Shown: positions 52,943-62,199, counted from the first letter of the stretch. The stretch is DNA of 64,000 nt from Streptomyces sp. HUAS 15-9 (GCF_025642155.1 NZ_CP106798.1:2604001-2668000); one strand, 5' to 3'. Numbers and translations: made by a program. Notes: generated by a model not told the origin, from the letters alone.

Positions 52943-54400
52943 CTAGCCCTCCCAGCCGGCCGGGAGGTGGATCATCTTGTGCTCCAGGAACTCGCCGTAC
53001 CCCTCGGGCCCGAACTCCCGCCCCAGACCGGAGTTCTTGTAGCCGCCGAAGGGGCCGAGCATGTCGAGGCTGAAGGTGTTGACCGAGTACGTGCCCGTAC
53101 GGACCTGCCGTGCGACGTCGATGCCGTGCGCGACGTCGGCCGTCCACACGCTGCCGGACAGCCCGTAGTCGGAGTCGTTGGCGATCTTCACCGCCTCGGC
53201 CTCGTCCCCGTACGGGAGCAGGCAGATCACCGGGCCGAAGATCTCCTCGCGGGCGATCCGCATGGAGTTGTCGACGTCGCCGAACAGCGTCGGCTCCACG
53301 TACCAGCCGCGTTCCAGCCCCGGTGGGCGTCCGCCGCCGGTGAGGATCTTGGCGCCCTCCTCCTGGCCGATGCGGATGTAGTCGAGGTTGCGCTGCTGCT
53401 GGCGGCGGGCGACCAGCGGGCCGACCTGGGTCGCCGGGTCCAGCGGGTCGCCGACCTTGAGCGCGCTCGCGGCGGCGGCGAAGGCGTCCGCGAACTCGTC
53501 GTAGCGGGAGCGCGGCAGGAGGATGCGGGTCTGGGCGACACAGGCCTGGCCGTTGTTCATCCAGGCCGCCGAGACGATCCCGGGCACCGACGTGTCGAGG
53601 TCCGCGTCCGGCAGGACCACCGCCGCCGACTTGCCGCCGAGCTCCAGCGTCACGCGGGTGAGATTGCGGGAGGCCACCTCCATCACGCGCTTGCCGGCCG
53701 CGACCGAGCCGGTGAAGGACACCTTGTCGACGGCGGGGTGCCCGACGAGGTATTCGCTGACCTCGCGGTCGGCGGGGAGGATCGACAGCACACCCTCCGG
53801 CAGCCCGGCCTCCTTGGCGATCTCACCGAGGAGGTAGGCGTCCAGCGGTGATTCGGGCGACGGCTTGAGCACCACCGTGCAGCCGGTGAGCAGGGCGGGC
53901 GCGAGCTTGGCGGCGGCGACGAACTGCGGGACGTTCCACGGGACCACGGCCGCGACCACCCCGACCGGTTCGCGCCGCACGAGGATCTTCCCGAGGACGC
54001 CGTCGCGTGTCTCCTCGTACGTGAAGTTCCGCGCGACCGTGATCGCCGCGTCCCACACCATCATCGCGCCGAGGGCCTGCGCGAGGACGCTCCAGGAGTA
54101 CGGCGAGCCGTTCTCGGAGGAGATCACGCGGGCGATCTCCTCGTGCCGGACGGCGATCGCGTCCTTGATCCGGGTGACGACCTCGATCCGCTCGTCCAGG
54201 CTCATCCGCGGCCAGGGGCCCTGGTCGAAGGCGGTGCGCGCGGCCGCGACCGCCCGGTCCACGTCCGCGCGCGAGGCGTGCGGCACACAGCCGATGACCT
54301 CCTCCGTGTGCGGGGAGATCACCTCGATGACGTCCTTGCCCAGGGGGTCGGTCAACTCCCCGCCGATGAACAGCTGTCCGTGTTCCACGAGCTCGGTCAT
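52943..54400 (-). CDS. aldehyde dehydrogenase
   Basis: A 485-residue NAD(P)-dependent aldehyde dehydrogenase from ATG 54400 with GGAGG upstream. Motifs: VVPWNVPQFVAAAKLAPALL, the catalytic Glu in VTLELGGKSAAVV, the nucleophile Cys in NNGQACVAQTRILLP, and EEIFGPVICLLPY. It oxidises an aldehyde to the acid. Upstream of a ferredoxin and under a KstR-like site, it would fit oxidation of P450- or ADH-produced aldehydes in side-chain degradation (inference). Confidence 0.95.
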   Translation of the reverse strand: MTELVEHGQLFIGGELTDPLGKDVIEVISPHTEEVIGCVPHASRADVDRAVAAARTAFDQGPWPRMSLDERIEVVTRIKDAIAVRHEEIARVISSENGSPYSWSVLAQALGAMMVWDAAITVARNFTYEETRDGVLGKILVRREPVGVVAAVVPWNVPQFVAAAKLAPALLTGCTVVLKPSPESPLDAYLLGEIAKEAGLPEGVLSILPADREVSEYLVGHPAVDKVSFTGSVAAGKRVMEVASRNLTRVTLELGGKSAAVVLPDADLDTSVPGIVSAAWMNNGQACVAQTRILLPRSRYDEFADAFAAAASALKVGDPLDPATQVGPLVARRQQQRNLDYIRIGQEEGAKILTGGGRPPGLERGWYVEPTLFGDVDNSMRIAREEIFGPVICLLPYGDEAEAVKIANDSDYGLSGSVWTADVAHGIDVARQVRTGTYSVNTFSLDMLGPFGGYKNSGLGREFGPEGYGEFLEHKMIHLPAGWEG

Positions 54401-54522
54401 GGCCGACTGCCTCCCCGGGGCTGCGCACGTCTGACGATCCATCAGATAGGGAACTGATACCAGCTCCGTCCGGGGGAGTCCACGGATGCGACGAGGGCCG
54501 GTTGGTCGACTCGGGCTCCCAT

Positions 54523-54536
54523 GGAAACCTGTTCTA
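54523..54536. promoter_or_regulatory. KstR-like operator between aldehyde dehydrogenase and MBL genes
   Basis: GGAAACCTGTTCTA matches TnnAACnnGTTnnA except for the first T. It is placed in the 171-bp divergent spacer, 36 bp before the MBL start. Confidence 0.55.
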
Positions 54537-54571
54537 GTTATAGTGGCGAAAACGCGGTGATTGGGGAGCCC

Positions 54572-55636
54572 ATGGCGCACGTGTACGACCACGGTGGCGG
54601 CGTCCGTTCCCTCCAGGTCCCGATCCCGGACAACCCCCTCGGCCACACCCTTGTGTACGTGGTCGACACCGACCGCGGCCCGGTCCTCATCGACACCGGC
54701 TGGGACGACCCGACTTCCTGGGACACTCTCGCCGAGGGCCTGACGGCCTGCGGTACGTCCCTCTCCGAGCTGCACGGCGTGGTGATCACCCATCACCACC
54801 CCGACCACCACGGCCTGTCGGGCAAGGTGCGGGAGGCCTCCGGCGCCTGGATCGCCATGCACGCGGCCGACACGGCGATCGTGCGCCGGACCCGCGACAC
54901 CCGCCCGGAGCGCTGGTTCACGTACATGGCGGCCAAGCTCGTGGCCGCCGGCGCCCCCGAGGAGCACGTTGCCCCACTGCGCAAGGCCCGGCGCCGCACC
55001 CTCCCCGGCCTCTCCCCCGCGCTGCCCGACCGGGAGATCGTCCCCGGCGAGCTCCTCCCCCTCCCCGGCCGACGGCTGCGCGCGATCTGGACGCCGGGCC
55101 ACACCCCGGGTCACGTCTGCCTGCACCTGGAGGAAGAACACCCGTCCCGGCTCCCCGGCCACGGACGCCTCTTCTCGGGCGACCATCTGCTCCCGGAGAT
55201 CACCCCGCACATCGGCCTGTACGAGGACCCGGACGACAATGGGGGTCCCCCCTGCTCGAACGGAGTCGAGAGCTTGGGGGACGTCACCGACCCCCTCGGC
55301 GACTACCTCGACTCACTGGAACGCGTCGGCCGCCTGACCCCCGCCGAGGTGCTCCCCGCCCACCAGCACACGTTCACGGACGCACCCGCCCGCGTGCGGG
55401 ACCTGCTGGCACATCACGAGGAACGGCTGGCCGGACTCCTGGCCCTGCTCGTCGAACCCCTCACACCCTGGCAACTGGCCGAGCGGATGGAGTGGAACCG
55501 CCCCTGGGACCAGATCCCCTACGCCTCACGCACCATCGCGGTCTCGGAGGCCGAGGCCCATGTCCGCCGCCTGGTGAAACAGGGCCGCGCGGAGGCGGTG
55601 GCGGGGAGCGAGCCGGTGGCGTATGTGGCGGTGTGA
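54572..55636 (+). CDS. MBL-fold metallohydrolase
   Basis: A 354-residue metallo-beta-lactamase-fold protein from ATG 54572 (GGGAG upstream). Zinc ligands: VVITHHHPDHHGLSGKV, a second His in IWTPGHTPGHVCLHL, an Asp in LFSGDHLLPEITPH, and a late His in LPAHQHTFTD. The C-terminal 80 residues form a winged-helix-like domain (LTPWQLAERMEWNRPW). It is probably a thioester or glyoxalase-like hydrolase; context in a lipid-catabolic regulon suggests a CoA thioester. A palindromic genomic element is inserted in frame near residue 225 (DDNGGPPCSNGVESLGD). Confidence 0.9.
   Translation: MAHVYDHGGGVRSLQVPIPDNPLGHTLVYVVDTDRGPVLIDTGWDDPTSWDTLAEGLTACGTSLSELHGVVITHHHPDHHGLSGKVREASGAWIAMHAADTAIVRRTRDTRPERWFTYMAAKLVAAGAPEEHVAPLRKARRRTLPGLSPALPDREIVPGELLPLPGRRLRAIWTPGHTPGHVCLHLEEEHPSRLPGHGRLFSGDHLLPEITPHIGLYEDPDDNGGPPCSNGVESLGDVTDPLGDYLDSLERVGRLTPAEVLPAHQHTFTDAPARVRDLLAHHEERLAGLLALLVEPLTPWQLAERMEWNRPWDQIPYASRTIAVSEAEAHVRRLVKQGRAEAVAGSEPVAYVAV
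55239..55281 (-). repeat. palindromic element inside MBL gene (copy 3)
   Basis: On the minus strand it reads TCCCCCAAGCTCTCGACTCC and, further on, GCAGGGGGGACCCCCA. It is a diverged copy of the element in the merR and maoC genes, and here opposite in orientation to its host gene. The reading frame passes through without a stop. Confidence 0.75.
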
Positions 55637-55721
55637 TCCGTGACCTCGGACACAGAGCCCGGAGGCAGTGCCCCCTGCGCACAGCCACCCCTCAGCCCTC
55701 CGCTTGCGTGCCGGTAGAGTG

Positions 55722-55905
55722 ACCGCGTCGTCATCACACCCGTACGGGGGAAAGCCGGTGCAATTCCGGCGCTGACCCGCAACCGTGAACCGCCGTAAGG
55801 GCGGTGAGCCGGACCGCCTCGCACGGGACGTTGAACGGCTCACGTGCGCCGGGGTCCGCCCGCGCACGGCACCGTCGAGGTATACGGAGCCGAGCCGCCC
55901 GGGGT
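55722..55905 (+). ncRNA. cobalamin (AdoCbl) riboswitch
   Basis: Upstream of the 55951 gene: GGGGGAAAGCCGGTGCAATT followed by CCGGCGCTGACCCGCAACCG, the conserved B12-box core, then a GCCG/CGGC hairpin with GAGCCGGACCGCC. It should repress the five-gene operon behind it when cobalamin is plentiful. The 314-bp gap before 55951 holds this element; its first 85 bp must contain the promoter, which I could not place. Confidence 0.9.
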
Positions 55906-55950
55906 GTCCCGTGCTGCCCGACTCCCCGCAGGGAGAGGCACCCGCCGATC

Positions 55951-57183
55951 ATGAACGTACGCCGCTGTGCCGCGGTGCTGGGAGCCGTCGCCGTGATCGG
56001 CACGGCCACGCCCGCCATAGCCGCCGACCCGTCCGCATCCGCGTCCCCGTCGACGGCGCTCCCGTCCGGCCTGTACGGCACCGCGGACCCGAAGTACGAC
56101 GGCGTCTGGCGCCAGTCGCTGGCGATGATCGCCCAGCGCGCGGTGGATGTGACCCCCGCGGAGAAGGCCGTGGACTGGCTGGCCGGGCAGCAGTGCGCGA
56201 ACGGCGCGTTCGCCGCCTTCCGCGCCGACCCGGCAAAGGCCTGCGACAGCGGCGTCATGGTCGACACCAACAGCACGGCCGCCGCCGCACAGGCCCTGAA
56301 GGCCGTCGGTGGACACGACAGCGAGATCCGCAAGGCGGTGGCCTGGCTGAAGTCGCAGCAGAACAAGGACGGCGGCTGGGGCTACACCCCGCACGGGCCC
56401 AGCGACACGAACTCCACGTCCGTCGTCATCGGCGCCCTCGCGGCGGCGGGCGAGGACCCCGCCGGCGTCCGCACGGGCGGCAAGTCGCCGTACGACCTGC
56501 TGGCGAAGATGTCCCTCCCCTGCGACGCGAAGGCCGGCGGCGCGCTCGCCTACCAGCCGGACAAGAAGGGCGAACTGGCGGCCAACGCGGACGCGACCGC
56601 GGCCGGGGTCATGGGCGCCCTCGGCAAGGGGTTCGTGGCGACGGCCGTGCAGAGGCAGGCCGACTACGGACAGTGCGCCAAGGACAAGCCGCTCACCGCG
56701 CGCGGGGTCTCGGGCAACGGCGCCGCGTACCTGGCGGTGACGCTCCTCCGCAACGACGACCACCTCAAGTCCGCGCTCCCCGGCGCCAAGGACCAGCCCG
56801 ACTACGGCAACACCGCCGACGCGGTCGTCGCGCTCGCCGCGCGGGGCTGGAAGACGGAGGCGGAGAAGCCGTACGCCTGGCTGGAGAAGAACGCCCTCCC
56901 CTGGGCCGAGCAGAGCGGCCCGGCCGCCTACGCCGAGCTGATCCTCGCCGCCCACGCCATGGGCAAGAACCCGTTCGGCTTCGGCGGCACGAACCTCGTT
57001 CAGGCGCTCAACGCGACCGGGCCGGCCCCGCAGCTGCCCAAGAAGCCCACCGGAGCCGAGGTCCCGAAGCCTGACGACTCCGACTCGGACCACGGCGTCT
57101 GGTGGATCGTCGGCACCGGTCTGGTCGCGGGCATCGGCATCGGCTTCCTGATCAGCAGCCGCAGGAAGCGGCAGCAGCCGTGA
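55951..57183 (+). CDS. secreted, membrane-anchored alpha/alpha-toroid protein of B12-regulated operon
   Basis: A 410-residue exported protein from ATG 55951. Signal peptide VRRCAAVLGAVAVIGTATPA; about residues 60-370 are prenyltransferase/squalene-oxidase-like helical repeats (AVDWLAGQQCANGAFAAFRA, AVAWLKSQQNKDGGWGYTPH, VALAARGWKTEAEKPYAWLE). After a Pro/Asp linker there is a C-terminal membrane helix (VWWIVGTGLVAGIGIGFLIS) and basic stop-transfer sequence. The toroid resembles the alpha domain of intrinsic factor and transcobalamin. Behind a cobalamin riboswitch and before an ECF transporter, it is probably a surface cobalamin-capturing protein (inference). Confidence 0.82.
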   Translation: MNVRRCAAVLGAVAVIGTATPAIAADPSASASPSTALPSGLYGTADPKYDGVWRQSLAMIAQRAVDVTPAEKAVDWLAGQQCANGAFAAFRADPAKACDSGVMVDTNSTAAAAQALKAVGGHDSEIRKAVAWLKSQQNKDGGWGYTPHGPSDTNSTSVVIGALAAAGEDPAGVRTGGKSPYDLLAKMSLPCDAKAGGALAYQPDKKGELAANADATAAGVMGALGKGFVATAVQRQADYGQCAKDKPLTARGVSGNGAAYLAVTLLRNDDHLKSALPGAKDQPDYGNTADAVVALAARGWKTEAEKPYAWLEKNALPWAEQSGPAAYAELILAAHAMGKNPFGFGGTNLVQALNATGPAPQLPKKPTGAEVPKPDDSDSDHGVWWIVGTGLVAGIGIGFLISSRRKRQQP

Positions 57184-57821
57184 CCGCCGTCCGCCGTGCC
57201 GTGCCGCTGCTGATGGCCGCGCTCGTCCTCTGGGCGTCCGCGGGCCAGGCCGAGGCCGTCGGATACCGCTACTGGTCCTTCTGGGAACGCGACGGCCACC
57301 GCTGGACGTACGCCACCCAGGGCCCGTCGACGGCCCGTCCCGTCGACGGGGACGTGCAGGGCTTCCGCTTCGCGGTGAGCGCGGCCTCCTCCGACGCCAC
57401 CCGTCCGCGCGGCACGGCGGACTTCGACACGATCTGCTCCGCCACACCCGCCGCCAAGGGAAAGAAGCGGGTGGCGCTGGTCATCGACTTCGGTACGTCT
57501 GCGGACGCCCCGTCCGGCGAGACTCCGCCGACCCGGCGAACGGCCTGCGCCCGCGTGTCCCCCGACGCGACAACGGCCGAGGCCCTGGCCGCGGTCGCCA
57601 AGCCCCTTCGCTACGACACCAACGCCCTGCTGTGCGCGATCTCGGGCTATCCGCAGAAGGGGTGCGGGGAACAGGTGAGCGCGGAGAAGAAGGCCCCCGC
57701 GGAGAAGGCGACGTCAACGGATCATCACGGCCCATCGGTGGGACTGCTGGCCGGGGTGGGCGTGGTGGTGCTCCTGGGAGCCGCAGCGGTGTGGCAGGCA
57801 CGGCGCCGCAGGAATGCATAG
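57180..57821 (+). CDS. SCO2322-family exported protein
   Basis: A 213-residue protein from GTG 57180, overlapping the previous stop (GTGA). Signal peptide AVRRAVPLLMAALVLWASAG; mature part YRYWSFWERDGHRWTYATQG, with the conserved VALVIDFGTSADAPSGETPP and paired cysteines; C-terminal membrane helix GLLAGVGVVVLLGAAAVW and a basic tail. It matches my memory of the SCO2322 family, found next to ECF genes in Streptomyces. It may form the beta-domain-like partner of the toroid protein in vitamin capture. Function unproven. Confidence 0.75.
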   Translation: MTAVRRAVPLLMAALVLWASAGQAEAVGYRYWSFWERDGHRWTYATQGPSTARPVDGDVQGFRFAVSAASSDATRPRGTADFDTICSATPAAKGKKRVALVIDFGTSADAPSGETPPTRRTACARVSPDATTAEALAAVAKPLRYDTNALLCAISGYPQKGCGEQVSAEKKAPAEKATSTDHHGPSVGLLAGVGVVVLLGAAAVWQARRRRNA

Positions 57822-58944
57822 CCGCCCTCGCCGCGGGCAGTCGGCGTCGGCGCCGGTGAGCGTCCCAACCCCCCGGCAAAAGCGCCGCAGCGCCTTGCAC
57901 CCCGGCGCCTGGTGGCTCTGGTCCCTCGCCCTCGGTACCGCCGCCACCCGCACCACCAACCCCCTCCTCCTCGCCCTCCTCATCGCCGCGTCCGGCTACG
58001 TCGTCGCCACCCACCGCACCGCGGCCCCCTGGTCCCGCTCCTACTCCGCCTTCGCCAGACTCGCCCTCGCCGTCCTCCTCATCCGCCTCGCCTTCGCCCT
58101 GCTCCTCGGCTCCCCCATCCCAGGCACCCACGTCCTCGTCACGCTCCCCGAAGTCCCCCTCCCCCACTGGGCGCAGGGCATCCGGCTCGGCGGTGAGGTC
58201 ACGGCGGAGGCGCTCGTCTTCGCGCTGTACGACGGTCTGAAACTGGCCACGCTGCTGATCTGCGTCGGCGCGGCGAACGCCCTCGCCAACCCGGCCCGGA
58301 TGCTGAAGTCCCTGCCCGGTGCGCTGTACGAGATGGGCGTGGCCGTGGTCGTCGCCCTCACGTTCGCCCCGAACCTCGTCGCCGACGTCCAGCGGCTGCG
58401 CGCCGCCCGCCGCCTGCGCGGCCGCCCGGACCGTGGCATACGCGGGCTGCTGCAGGTCGGACTCCCGGTCCTGGAGGGCGCGTTGGAGCGTTCGGTCGCC
58501 CTGGCCGCCGCGATGGACGCCCGCGGCTACGGCCGCAGTGCCGATGTCCCCGCCCCGGTCCGCCGTACGACCACCGCGCTCACCCTCGGCGGTCTGCTGG
58601 GCGTCTGCGCGGGAACGTACGGACTGCTGACCGCCGAGGGCGGCACGTACGGCCTGCCGGTCCTGCTCGCCGGAGTCGCCGCCGCCCTCGCGGGCCTGCG
58701 CCTCGGTGGCCGCCGCACCCTGCGCACCCGCTACCGCCCCGACCCCTGGGACCTGCGCGCCTGGCTGGTCGCCGGTTCCGGTGCCGCGGTCGCCGCGCTG
58801 CTCGCCCTGGCGTCCGCGAGCGATCCGGAAGCCCTGCACCCGGGCGTCGTCCCCCTCACCGCGCCCGCCCTCCCGCTGTGGCCCGCGGCCGCCGTGCTGC
58901 TCGCTCTGCTCCCCGCCTTCATCGTCCCCAAGGAGCCGTCGTGA
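57814..58944 (+). CDS. ECF transporter transmembrane protein EcfT (CbiQ family)
   Basis: A 376-residue membrane protein from ATG 57814, overlapping the previous gene by eight bases; GTG 57857 is an alternative. Several hydrophobic segments and the two EcfT coupling motifs (RLRAARRLRGRPD and AAAMDARGYGR, both with Ala-Arg-Gly-like cores) identify the CbiQ family, which couples the ATPases to the substrate-binding S component. Its stop overlaps the ATPase start as GTGA. Confidence 0.92.
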   Translation: MHSRPRRGQSASAPVSVPTPRQKRRSALHPGAWWLWSLALGTAATRTTNPLLLALLIAASGYVVATHRTAAPWSRSYSAFARLALAVLLIRLAFALLLGSPIPGTHVLVTLPEVPLPHWAQGIRLGGEVTAEALVFALYDGLKLATLLICVGAANALANPARMLKSLPGALYEMGVAVVVALTFAPNLVADVQRLRAARRLRGRPDRGIRGLLQVGLPVLEGALERSVALAAAMDARGYGRSADVPAPVRRTTTALTLGGLLGVCAGTYGLLTAEGGTYGLPVLLAGVAAALAGLRLGGRRTLRTRYRPDPWDLRAWLVAGSGAAVAALLALASASDPEALHPGVVPLTAPALPLWPAAAVLLALLPAFIVPKEPS

Positions 58945-60617
58945 TCCGCTTCGAGGATGTCTCCGTGACGTACGAGGACGCGGCCCAACCCGTCGTCCAG
59001 GGCCTGGACTTCGAGGTCCCCGAGGGTGAACTCGTGCTGCTCGTCGGCCCGTCCGGGGTCGGGAAGTCCACCGTGCTCGGCGCGGTCAGCGGGCTCGTCC
59101 CGCACTTCACCGGCGGCACCCTGCGCGGCCGTGTCACCGTCGCCGGCCGGGACACCCGTACGCACAAGCCGCGCGAACTCGCCGATGTCGTCGGCACGGT
59201 GGGCCAGGATCCGCTCGCGCACTTCGTGACGGACACGGTCGAGGACGAACTCGCCTACGGGATGGAGTCGTTGGGGCTCGCGCCGGAGGTGATGCGGCGC
59301 CGGGTCGAGGAGACCCTCGATCTGCTGGGCCTCGCCGACCTGCGCGACCGGCCCATCGCCACCCTCTCCGGCGGCCAGCGGCAGCGCGTCGCGATCGGCT
59401 CCGTGCTCACCCCGCACCCCAAGGTGCTGGTCCTCGACGAACCGACCTCCGCGCTCGACCCGGCGGCCGCGGAGGAGGTGCTCGCCGTGCTCCAGCGTCT
59501 TGTCCACGACCTGGGTACGACCGTCCTGATGGCCGAGCACCGGCTGGAGCGGGTGATCCAGTACGCCGACCGGGTCGCCCTGCTGCCCGCCCCGGGCGCC
59601 GCGCCGGTCCTGGGCAGCCCGGCCGAGGTGATGGCCGTCTCCCCGGTGTATCCGCCGGTGGTGGACCTGGGCCTGCTGGCGGGCTGGTCCCCGCTGCCGC
59701 TGACCGTGCGGGACGCGCGTCGGCGGGCAACAGAACTACGGGACCAGCTCAGCGGGCGGGAGGCGCCGCACACGACAGCGACAGCGGCGGCCGCGACCGT
59801 GCCCGCGCCCCGTGTCCCCGCCCCCCGCCGTTTCCTGCGCCGGCGCACCCCCGAGGCCACGTCCCCGCAGGTCGCCGAGGTCAGTTCGCTCGCCGTCCGG
59901 CGTGGCCGCGTGGACGCGCTGCGGCATGTGGACCTCCGCGTCGCCCCCGGCGAGACGGTCGCCCTCATGGGACGCAACGGCGCCGGGAAGTCCACGCTGC
60001 TGAGCGCGCTCGTCGGGCTCGTCGAACCGTCGGCCGGATCGGTCCGGGTGGGCGGCGCCGTCCCCCACCGCACCGCTCCCCCCGAGCTGGTCCGCCGCGT
60101 CGGCCTGGTGCCGCAGGAACCCCGCGATCTGCTGTACGCGGACGCGGTCGCCGCCGAGTGCGCGGCCGCCGACCGGGACGCGCGGGCCGAGCCCGGCACG
60201 TGCCGTGCGCTGGTCTCCGGTCTGCTGCCCGGCATCGGTGACGACACGCATCCGCGCGATCTCTCCGAGGGCCAGCGGCTCGCGCTCGCCCTGGCCGTCG
60301 TGCTCACCGCCCGCCCTCCGCTGCTCCTGCTGGACGAGCCGACCCGCGGTCTGGACTACGCGGCGAAGGCGCGTCTGGTCACCGTGTTGCGCCGGCTCGC
60401 CGCCGAGGGCCACGCCATCGTGCTGGCCACGCACGACGTGGAGCTGGCGGCCGAGATCGCCCACCGGGTCGTCCTGCTCGCCGAGGGGGAGGTCATCGCC
60501 GACGGTCCCACGGCCGACATCGTGGTCTCGTCCCCGTCCTTCGCGCCCCAGGTCACCAAGATCCTGGCCCCGCAGCAGTGGCTCACGGCCGCCCAGGTAC
60601 GGGAGGCACTGGCATGA
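58941..60617 (+). CDS. ECF transporter ATPase, two ABC domains fused
   Basis: A 558-residue protein from GTG 58941 with two complete ABC domains joined by an Ala/Pro linker (about 265-310). The first has Walker A GPSGVGKST, signature LSGGQRQR and Walker B VLVLDEPTSALD. The second has GRNGAGKST, a modified signature LSEGQRLALAL and LLLLDEPTRGLD. Such fusions replace the EcfA/EcfA' pair. The Q-loops (VGQDP and VPQEP) are also present. It powers uptake through EcfT and the S component encoded on either side. Confidence 0.95.
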   Translation: MIRFEDVSVTYEDAAQPVVQGLDFEVPEGELVLLVGPSGVGKSTVLGAVSGLVPHFTGGTLRGRVTVAGRDTRTHKPRELADVVGTVGQDPLAHFVTDTVEDELAYGMESLGLAPEVMRRRVEETLDLLGLADLRDRPIATLSGGQRQRVAIGSVLTPHPKVLVLDEPTSALDPAAAEEVLAVLQRLVHDLGTTVLMAEHRLERVIQYADRVALLPAPGAAPVLGSPAEVMAVSPVYPPVVDLGLLAGWSPLPLTVRDARRRATELRDQLSGREAPHTTATAAAATVPAPRVPAPRRFLRRRTPEATSPQVAEVSSLAVRRGRVDALRHVDLRVAPGETVALMGRNGAGKSTLLSALVGLVEPSAGSVRVGGAVPHRTAPPELVRRVGLVPQEPRDLLYADAVAAECAAADRDARAEPGTCRALVSGLLPGIGDDTHPRDLSEGQRLALALAVVLTARPPLLLLDEPTRGLDYAAKARLVTVLRRLAAEGHAIVLATHDVELAAEIAHRVVLLAEGEVIADGPTADIVVSSPSFAPQVTKILAPQQWLTAAQVREALA

Positions 60618-61432
60618 CCCCGCAGGCCCGGCCCATCCGCCTCGGCCCCCGCTCCACCACCGCCCTCGCCCTGGTCGGCGCGGTCGGGGTGGTCGCCTTC
60701 GGGTGGCCGTTCCTCGCCCCGCCCACCTCGCAGCTCAGCGCCCATGCCCAGGACGCGCCCTGGCTTTTCGCCGGTCTGCTGGTCCTGCTCGTCGCGGTCG
60801 TGGCCGCGACGCTCTCCGAGTCGGGGCTCGGGGCGAAGGCCGTCGCCATGCTGGGGGTGCTGGCGGCGACCGGGGCGGCGCTGCGGCCGATCGGCGCGGG
60901 TACCGCCGGGATCGAGCCCATGTTCTTTCTGATGGTGCTCAGCGGACGGGTCCTCGGCCCGGGATTCGGCTTCGTCCTGGGCTCCATCACCATGTTCGCG
61001 TCGGCGCTGCTCACGGGCGGGGTGGGCCCCTGGATGCCGTTCCAGATGCTCGCCATGGGGTGGTTCACCATGGGCGCGGGGCTGCTCCCGGGGCCGGACC
61101 GGCTGCGCGGCCGCGGCGAGCTCGCGCTGCTCTCCCTGTACGGCTTCCTCGCCGCCTTCGCCTACGGCACGGTCATGAATCTCTCGGGCTGGCCCTTCAT
61201 GGGCGCCCTCGCGTCGGGCATCGCCTTCGACCCGCACGCCGCGGTCCCCGCGAACCTGGCCCGTTTCGTCGCGTACTGCCTGGCCACGTCCCTCGGCTGG
61301 GATCTGGGCCGGGCCCTCTGCACGGTCGTACTGACCCTGACGCTCGGCCCCGCGCTCCTGAGGGCGCTGCGCCGGGCCACCCGCCGGGCCGCCTTCGAGA
61401 CCGCGGTCACATTCGACCCGCCGGCCCGGTGA
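60614..61432 (+). CDS. ECF transporter S component, probably for cobalamin
   Basis: A 272-residue membrane protein from ATG 60614, overlapping the ATPase stop (ATGA). Six hydrophobic segments; typical S-component passages are GIEPMFFLMVLSGRVLGPGF (substrate pocket region) and GTVMNLSGWPFMG (EcfT-contact region). The cobalamin riboswitch at the head of the operon suggests vitamin B12 or a precursor as substrate, like ECF-CbrT. Last gene of the operon. Confidence 0.88.
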   Translation: MTPQARPIRLGPRSTTALALVGAVGVVAFGWPFLAPPTSQLSAHAQDAPWLFAGLLVLLVAVVAATLSESGLGAKAVAMLGVLAATGAALRPIGAGTAGIEPMFFLMVLSGRVLGPGFGFVLGSITMFASALLTGGVGPWMPFQMLAMGWFTMGAGLLPGPDRLRGRGELALLSLYGFLAAFAYGTVMNLSGWPFMGALASGIAFDPHAAVPANLARFVAYCLATSLGWDLGRALCTVVLTLTLGPALLRALRRATRRAAFETAVTFDPPAR

Positions 61433-61499
61433 CCCCTGGGTGAGGGCGTGTGCGCGGACCGTCGGCGGGGCGGTGAAGCACCCCACATGACGCAGGTCA

Positions 61500-61520
61500 C
61501 CTACGATGCCCGTTCGTAGG
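61500..61520. promoter_or_regulatory. palindrome CCTACGA-N7-TCGTAGG
   Basis: Perfect 7-bp arms in the 350-bp region (61433-61782) between the ECF operon and the transglycosylase gene. It may be an operator or the start of a structured leader; the -10-like TACGAT is inside the left arm. I see no riboswitch consensus, including ydaO, and nothing else in that gap. Confidence 0.4.
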
Positions 61521-61782
61521 ACGACTTGTCCGATATGCCCGACTGCGCACCCCGACTGACCTGCACTTTGAGACCCACGCCACACAAGCGGCGATTCCCC
61601 CCGATGCGGCCACAACTAGTAAAAGGGGGCATTGCGGGCGGGTTTCGGGGCTGCTTCTCTGGACGACGTCGCAAGGCGCCACGAACCCCCGGGTCGCGGC
61701 GCCGACGTACGGCCCGACCGCGCACCACACGGTGACGGTGACGGCCTACGGCGGCCCCTTGTCCCCGACGAAGAGGTTTTCC

Positions 61783-62199
61783 GTGTCCGTCTCTTTCATC
61801 CGCCGCATCGCTTCCCCGAAGAAGGCTCTCACCGCTGCCGCTCTGGCCGCCGCCACGACCGGCATGGTGCTGACCTCGGCTCCCGCCCAGGCCGCCACCA
61901 CCGCCTCGCCTTCCGACGCCCAGGCGATCGCGCACAAGATGATCCCGGACGCCGCGCAGTACAACGCGTTCAGCAAGATCGTCGAGCACGAGAGCGGCTG
62001 GAACGTCTCCGCCACCAACGCCTCTTCCGGCGCGTACGGCCTGGTCCAGGCCCTGCCCGGCTCGAAGATGGCCTCCGCGGGCGCCGACTGGAAGACCAAC
62101 CCGGCCACCCAGATCAAGTGGGGCCTGGACTACATGAACTCGCGCTACGGCAGCCCGGTCGACGCCTGGAACTTCTGGCAGGCCAACAGCTGGTACTGA
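61783..62199 (+). CDS. secreted lytic transglycosylase-like (SLT) protein
   Basis: A 138-residue exported protein from GTG 61783, with AAGAGG six bases upstream. Signal peptide KKALTAAALAAATTGMVLTS and cleavage after APAQA. The mature part has the lysozyme/transglycosylase fold: catalytic Glu in FSKIVEHESGWNVSATNASS, then GAYGLVQALPGSKMASAG and IKWGLDYMNSRYGSPVDAWN. It hydrolyses peptidoglycan glycan strands during growth or spore germination. A clear terminator follows. Confidence 0.92.
   Translation: MSVSFIRRIASPKKALTAAALAAATTGMVLTSAPAQAATTASPSDAQAIAHKMIPDAAQYNAFSKIVEHESGWNVSATNASSGAYGLVQALPGSKMASAGADWKTNPATQIKWGLDYMNSRYGSPVDAWNFWQANSWY

Noticed and set aside
61433..61782. Possible ydaO (cyclic di-AMP) riboswitch before the transglycosylase gene
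   Set aside because: Expected position, but the conserved ydaO blocks are not visible; only a simple palindrome was found.
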